This document shows, piece by piece, positions 5,626 to 9,634 of a stretch of 9,634 nucleotides of DNA. Source of the DNA: Candidatus Nealsoniibacteriota bacterium (GTDB lineage Bacteria; Patescibacteriota; Minisyncoccia; Minisyncoccales; PWPS01); contig PWPS01000059.1 of NCBI GenBank assembly GCA_003557065.1, forward strand, positions 1 to 9,634, read 5' to 3'. The position numbers and the translations under genes are program-made. Within the stretch, counting starts at the first letter, position 1, and every line of letters begins with the position of its first letter. The notes under the pieces were generated by a model. It had not been told where the DNA came from. It did no database searches and saw only the letters and a list, made by a program, of their open reading frames with translations.

Positions 5626-7313
5626 AACCAATCGAAATTCTTAATTTTAAAAACTTCATGGAGCGCTTCCAAATAAGTCGCGAAACTCCAGGCTTGACTT
5701 ATGGCTCCCTCGGGTTTAAGCGCTTCTGCCGAACTAACTTCACTGTGGTGCCCTATAACACCATTCCACATCAAGTCTTTTCTACTGGCCTCAAGAATTT
5801 TGTTTATTTCATAAGAGAATCTCCCCTCATCCAAGCGATGCATCGCCACCGCTGCCAGATTGTTCACGAAAAACCAACTATCCCCCTGGTGATAACTTTG
5901 TGAATTTTCCCCCGTGTGTCTTCTATTGAATCTCGGATCCTCTTTACTGATCGTCGCCAGTCCTCCCCAGTCCAACCAAAGCTCGTACAATGCTCGTCGA
6001 AAACAATTTTTCCATTCTTCATCACTTAATAATTCCGGATAAATATAATAAGCCAAAAAGATGTTGGGTCTTACCGTTCTGTCCACTTCGCCCGTATCGG
6101 GATAATATCCATCGGCCAAGATATTTCCATCCCAAAAAACTTCTCTCACTCTTTCTCTGAGATCAACTTCCAACTCTTCAAACTGCCTACTTCTTTCTTC
6201 ATCTATCAGTCGCCCCAATTTGCACATGGCAAGCTCCAAAGCTTGTATCTCAATCCTTGCTCCTTCACGATTGATTGAATCCATCCAAGTCTCTTTTCTA
6301 TCCGATATCACCAAGCCGTGAAAGTCGATATCAATCTCTCTTCTTAAGTACTTAATAAGTTTTTTTTCTTTTTCTTTATCTAAATCGTTTAAAAAGATAT
6401 ACGCTCGTTTGAATGTCCATCCGGTTCCATCAGCAAGATGGTGTTTTCTGGGTCCTAATGTATTGTCCGTAATCAAGTTCCAAAAAACTTTTTCAGCCTT
6501 TGGTTTGTCGATTGTCGCCAACCCGCCAAGAGAAATTGCCTCATCCCTCTTCCAAAACTGAAAAAACCAGGGCAATCCAGCGTATATTCTATCATTAACG
6601 ACAAGATTAGTTAATCCATTCTTAGCTGCAACGTAATCTATCGGATCTTTCTCATCCAGGTTAAGATCAAAATTTTTCTTCTCTTTTAATTCGGAAATAG
6701 CTTTTTCTTTTTTATCCGAGACCGAAAAAATCAATTCCCGGGCACTAAGAATTCCGAGCTTATAAACCGCTTTCTCAAAAGGAGGAGAACTTCTGTCCTT
6801 ATCCGCAGAATAGTACCGAACAAATCTTTCTCCTATGAATTCAAAACCATCAAACCCGGCGATGGCCAAATATATCTCCTTACCCTCCGTAACCGCTTGC
6901 ACGATTATGATCTCGCCATTTTCCTCCACCTCATATTGTGGATAATCATCACTGTAAGATCTTCTCATATCCAAAACCAATTCTATCCTCCCCTCTCCTT
7001 CCGTTTTGTAGTTCATAAGATGCCCGTCTCGTGCAATGGAAAACTTTTCTTTAAAATTGCTTCCACTTCTTTCGATTTCGGAGAAATAATTAACGACAGA
7101 CGAAACATTATCCCTATCTATCGGCCTTATATCTTCAATGATTTTATATATTTCCGATCCTCGCTCGTTGCTCGGTGCGAAAAACCAACCTTGATATCTA
7201 CTTTCGGGAACATCTGAAAGATATAGATAATCACCCAAATTATTATTCAGAAGAAAATCGGACTTTTCAACATCCTTTTCCCATTTTTTGCCTAGAACAT
7301 GTGCTATTTTCAT
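5622..7313 (-). CDS. Glycogen debranching enzyme (amylo-alpha-1,6-glucosidase type)
   Basis: This 563-residue cytoplasmic enzyme is expected to hydrolyse alpha-1,6 branch points of glycogen. The N-terminal part (about 1-200) fits the debranching N-domain: LLNNNLGDYLYLSDVPESRYQGWFF at 21-45 corresponds to the family pattern of a glycine-rich turn followed by RYxG. The C-terminal (alpha/alpha)6-barrel part carries FQFWKRDEAISLGGL (251-265, with the family RD pair at R256-D257), ETWMDS (341-346), EIQALELA (355-362), NSQSYHQGDSWFFVN (470-484) and PEGAISQAWSFATYLEAL (534-551). The exact catalytic pair should be confirmed by alignment. At 563 residues it is slightly shorter than many bacterial members. 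The ATG overlaps the TGA of the glycogen synthase gene (ATGA, 7313-7310), which implies translational coupling in the operon. No terminator is visible at the 3' end, which meets the AAA-TOPRIM gene tail to tail. Confidence 0.9.
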   Translation of the reverse strand: MKIAHVLGKKWEKDVEKSDFLLNNNLGDYLYLSDVPESRYQGWFFAPSNERGSEIYKIIEDIRPIDRDNVSSVVNYFSEIERSGSNFKEKFSIARDGHLMNYKTEGEGRIELVLDMRRSYSDDYPQYEVEENGEIIIVQAVTEGKEIYLAIAGFDGFEFIGERFVRYYSADKDRSSPPFEKAVYKLGILSARELIFSVSDKKEKAISELKEKKNFDLNLDEKDPIDYVAAKNGLTNLVVNDRIYAGLPWFFQFWKRDEAISLGGLATIDKPKAEKVFWNLITDNTLGPRKHHLADGTGWTFKRAYIFLNDLDKEKEKKLIKYLRREIDIDFHGLVISDRKETWMDSINREGARIEIQALELAMCKLGRLIDEERSRQFEELEVDLRERVREVFWDGNILADGYYPDTGEVDRTVRPNIFLAYYIYPELLSDEEWKNCFRRALYELWLDWGGLATISKEDPRFNRRHTGENSQSYHQGDSWFFVNNLAAVAMHRLDEGRFSYEINKILEASRKDLMWNGVIGHHSEVSSAEALKPEGAISQAWSFATYLEALHEVFKIKNFDWF

Positions 7314-9100
7314 TCTAAAGATTTATTATGCGCTTTTATGTAATTTTCAACAAAATCCTTCCAATCGGCTTTGGAGGCTATCTTTCTAGCCTCAATCTTA
7401 TTATCAACTCTATGCTTTCTGTCCAATTTTGAAAAATCATACATGAACCTTGCAAGATCACGGATAACCTCTTCATCTTCTTTTTTGTATCTCTTTAATA
7501 CATAAACCCCTTCTTTACCCTCTTTTTCCTCCAATGTCTGTCTGTATTTCCCGAATCCGGCCAAATCGGTGGTTACAGAGGAAACACCTAGCGCAGCGGC
7601 TTCAAGAGGAGTATATCCCCACGGCTCATAGAAGCTGGGGAAGACCCCCAAATGACAAGCTTCCAGTGCCTCTTGATAACTTAAATTGGATAAACCATCA
7701 TGACCGGAAAGATAAATCGGATAATAAACCACTTTAACGGGATCTTCTTCCTTGTTGGTTAGGCCATGCTCAATTATCGTTTTATAAGTACGATCATTTT
7801 CATCAGCCAGATCATGAGTTGAAACGGGTGGTTGGCCATCACTTTTCATCCTTAAGAGTTTTCTTTCTATTTCAAGAAGGTAATTCTTGCTTATTATATC
7901 TTCAGTGGTAATCTCTTTTTCGTAAACTAAATTATGAAGAATCCTTTCTTCTATCTCCGGCATAGCACCCTCCAAGGAATCCTTCACATCATTAAAGTGT
8001 TCCTTATTTTCAATTAATTGCGCTTTAACCGATCTAACTCCGGTCGGAATCCAGAAAAAAGCCACAATGGTCTTATTGTTGTTTTTATCCCTCTTTAGCT
8101 TTTCATTGAGTTCGGCTAATGATTTTGCAAAGACATCAACGCCCTTGGCTTTATATTCGTTTCTACCGATTATAAAGTAGAATAAAGTTTCTTCGATATC
8201 AAACTTGTAGTAAGGGAAAAAATAAGAAATGACGAACTCTCTCAATCTCCCTCTTTGAAGTCTGTGTTTTATCACAATCTCTTCAAACGTTAGAAACTTC
8301 TCCAGATTCAATCCGTTGGATAAAACTACATCAGGCTTTCTTCCTAAAAATCTCTCTGTCTCTACACTCGTTATCTCACTAACCGTAGTAAAGCTGTCCG
8401 CCTTTTCGGCAGCCCTCTTTTCCATTTGATGCTTAGCATGAACATTAACCTCATAAGCACTTGTCGTAGGATCTATTTCATCCAACTTGATATAAAAATT
8501 TACATCGTTATAGGCCAACGCCCTCCCCAGACTGGTGGCATGAGTGGTAAAAACGGTTCCGATCTTACTTTTTCGCAAATGCAAGTATAGAAGTCCGGCG
8601 CCCGACAACCATTCGTGGAAATGAGCAACTACATTCTTGTCTTTCTCAATCATCTCCTTTTCCAGTTTCTCAATCAACTTTCCAACCGCCCACGACCACA
8701 TAACCGGACGATCAAACATGTCTCCCGTATTCAGAGAATCTATTCCATAAGACTCCCACAGAGCTTTCTTTACCTCGTCTCTTTTCCATAGATAATCCTT
8801 ATAATCAATCAAAATTGTTTTGGGCTTTCCTTCAACCATCCATCGGCCGTAATGACATCTTATACCCTCTTCTTCCAGTTCTCGAAAAACTTTTCTTGTT
8901 TTTTCTCCCGGAGCCTCTTCTTTAAATTCTCCCCTGCTCTTATCAATGTAATACGGACCGATCAAAAAATAATTATCTCCGTATTTTTCTAGCATGTTGG
9001 CTGACTTCGACTCCAAAACCCGGTAGATTCCCCCTACCTTATTGCAAATCTCATAGGAAACTTCGAAAAGATAATCAGCCTTTGGTTTTTGCTTTTTCAT
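7310..9100 (-). CDS. GT3-family (eukaryotic-type) glycogen synthase
   Basis: The 596-residue protein matches family GT3 glycogen synthases of fungi and animals rather than the common bacterial GT5 (GlgA) type. It should extend alpha-1,4-glucan, by family knowledge from UDP-glucose, in the cytoplasm. Landmarks are LFEVSYEICNKVGGIYRVL (11-29, substrate-loop KVGG), LIGPYY (46-51), HFHEWLSGAGL (160-170), FTTHATSLGRALAYND (184-199), SNGLN (261-265), GRNEYKAKGVDVF (312-324) and SFYEPWGYTPLEAAALG (489-505), with the E-x7-E pair E492/E500. Near the C-terminus, basic residues R561, K562, R564, K568 and K573 fall in a region resembling the arginine-rich regulatory helix of eukaryotic enzymes. The ATG at 9100 lies inside the end of the GH57 gene (26-base overlap), and its stop overlaps the debranching start. 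No Shine-Dalgarno site is visible. Confidence 0.92.
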   Translation of the reverse strand: MKKQKPKADYLFEVSYEICNKVGGIYRVLESKSANMLEKYGDNYFLIGPYYIDKSRGEFKEEAPGEKTRKVFRELEEEGIRCHYGRWMVEGKPKTILIDYKDYLWKRDEVKKALWESYGIDSLNTGDMFDRPVMWSWAVGKLIEKLEKEMIEKDKNVVAHFHEWLSGAGLLYLHLRKSKIGTVFTTHATSLGRALAYNDVNFYIKLDEIDPTTSAYEVNVHAKHQMEKRAAEKADSFTTVSEITSVETERFLGRKPDVVLSNGLNLEKFLTFEEIVIKHRLQRGRLREFVISYFFPYYKFDIEETLFYFIIGRNEYKAKGVDVFAKSLAELNEKLKRDKNNNKTIVAFFWIPTGVRSVKAQLIENKEHFNDVKDSLEGAMPEIEERILHNLVYEKEITTEDIISKNYLLEIERKLLRMKSDGQPPVSTHDLADENDRTYKTIIEHGLTNKEEDPVKVVYYPIYLSGHDGLSNLSYQEALEACHLGVFPSFYEPWGYTPLEAAALGVSSVTTDLAGFGKYRQTLEEKEGKEGVYVLKRYKKEDEEVIRDLARFMYDFSKLDRKHRVDNKIEARKIASKADWKDFVENYIKAHNKSLE

Positions 9101-9634
9101 GTTTTATTTTTTCTTTTACTCTCAGCTTAAAATCGTTTAGAGCGTTTACGTATGAAATGAAAGCTTCGTATGGAGATTCATAAGGACTAAAATAATTATG
9201 AACCGTACCATCACAAAGCCCCTTGGTCGATATATAATAAAAATGATCCGACGTTTGTAATCTTCTCCAGTCTTCTATAAGGTCTTCATCTCCGGTAAGA
9301 AGAACTTCTTCCTCCAGAGAATATATTTTTTCCAACAAATCCCTTTGCATCGGATTTCCAATCCAGGCGGAAAGATCTCTTTCACTATCAGCCCAGGAAG
9401 TGAAAAAAGGAATATCAAGCTCCGCTCTTCTTTCGTATGTCTTATTGGCTTCAGTTAAAGTTAAAAAGTTGTTATCCGGATGCCTTAAAATTTCCTCTGG
9501 AAGATTTTTCAAAAACTCAAAAATACCGGTTGTCTCCCACTGATGCTCACCGAAAGTTTCATAATCCATAAAAAGATTTATCACTTCCCCGGACCCATTT
9601 ATAGCTGAAACCCACTGAGAAAATTTCGGTGCCG
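9075..9634 (-). CDS. GH57 alpha-amylase-type enzyme, C-terminal part only
   Basis: The frame is open through the right edge, so only the last 186 codons are in view; a GTG at 9584 is internal, not the start. The sequence matches glycoside hydrolase family 57: KFSQWVSAINGSGEVINLF, then conserved region 4, MDYETFGEHQW, which holds the presumed catalytic acid/base Asp. Further family segments are SAWIGNPMQRDLLEKIY, WRRLQTSDHFYYISTK and DGTVHNYFSPYESPYEAF. GH57 enzymes cleave or transfer alpha-glucans (alpha-amylase, 4-alpha-glucanotransferase, amylopullulanase); the exact activity is not decidable from this part. The nucleophile region lies outside the window. It is the first visible gene of the glycogen operon and ends 26 bases inside the glycogen synthase gene. 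Confidence 0.9.
   Translation of the reverse strand, partial: APKFSQWVSAINGSGEVINLFMDYETFGEHQWETTGIFEFLKNLPEEILRHPDNNFLTLTEANKTYERRAELDIPFFTSWADSERDLSAWIGNPMQRDLLEKIYSLEEEVLLTGDEDLIEDWRRLQTSDHFYYISTKGLCDGTVHNYFSPYESPYEAFISYVNALNDFKLRVKEKIKHEKAKTKG

Noticed and set aside
9582..9584. GTG as start of the GH57 gene
   Set aside because: The frame continues upstream to the window edge with family-like sequence (KFSQWVSAINGSGEVINLF), so this GTG codes an internal Val.
1..9634. UGA-recoded genetic code, as in some CPR lineages
   Set aside because: No in-frame TGA interrupts any gene, and TGA ends the GT3 and GH57 genes at sensible family C-termini.

Overview
The window looks like a piece of an AT-rich bacterial chromosome, about 35-40% G+C by eye. 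The lineage is probably Patescibacteria/CPR or another little-studied uncultured group. The basis is small membrane-anchored SIMPL and GerMN proteins, short gaps, few Shine-Dalgarno sites and an orphan NuoF-like flavoprotein. No rRNA or other lineage marker is present, so this placement is inference. All three stop codons are used as stops, and no gene needs UGA read as an amino acid.

Layout, left to right. Positions 1-901 (minus) hold a truncated NuoF-like iron-sulfur flavoprotein, immediately downstream of a SIMPL-domain protein (904-1656, minus). Next come two single-pass membrane proteins with the same MDKK start and a shared 14-base upstream motif: a GerMN-domain protein (1763-2557) and a very acidic 93-residue protein (2701-2982). 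Each is followed by its own hairpin terminator. An inositol monophosphatase-family gene (3051-3842, minus) follows. Then comes an unknown 139-residue protein (3903-4322, minus), divergent from a compact OLD-type AAA-TOPRIM protein (4402-5625, plus). The two divergent promoters overlap at their -35 elements. The right-hand 4 kb is a glycogen/alpha-glucan operon read on the minus strand: GH57 amylase (partial, to the window edge), GT3 glycogen synthase and glycogen debranching enzyme, with overlapping genes.

Working together: GT3 would build the alpha-1,4-glucan chain, probably from UDP-glucose, the debranching enzyme would remove branch points, and the GH57 enzyme would cleave or rearrange chains, so the operon is a small storage-polysaccharide module. 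The SIMPL, GerMN and acidic proteins all have a short positively charged N-terminus followed by one hydrophobic helix, which predicts domains outside the cytoplasmic membrane. The AAA-TOPRIM gene is the only one read on the plus strand. It has a near-consensus promoter placed so that its mRNA should begin at or next to the AUG (leaderless).

No tRNA, rRNA, CRISPR array or insertion sequence was seen, and no gene-free stretch exceeds about 145 bases. I did not find a clearly new multi-gene system. The most unusual points are the shared-core divergent promoters with a leaderless AAA-TOPRIM gene, the repeated upstream motif, the acidic protein with an aromatic stripe, the NuoF-like protein with an altered FMN loop, and a GT3 synthase that seems to keep most of the basic regulatory helix of eukaryotic enzymes.
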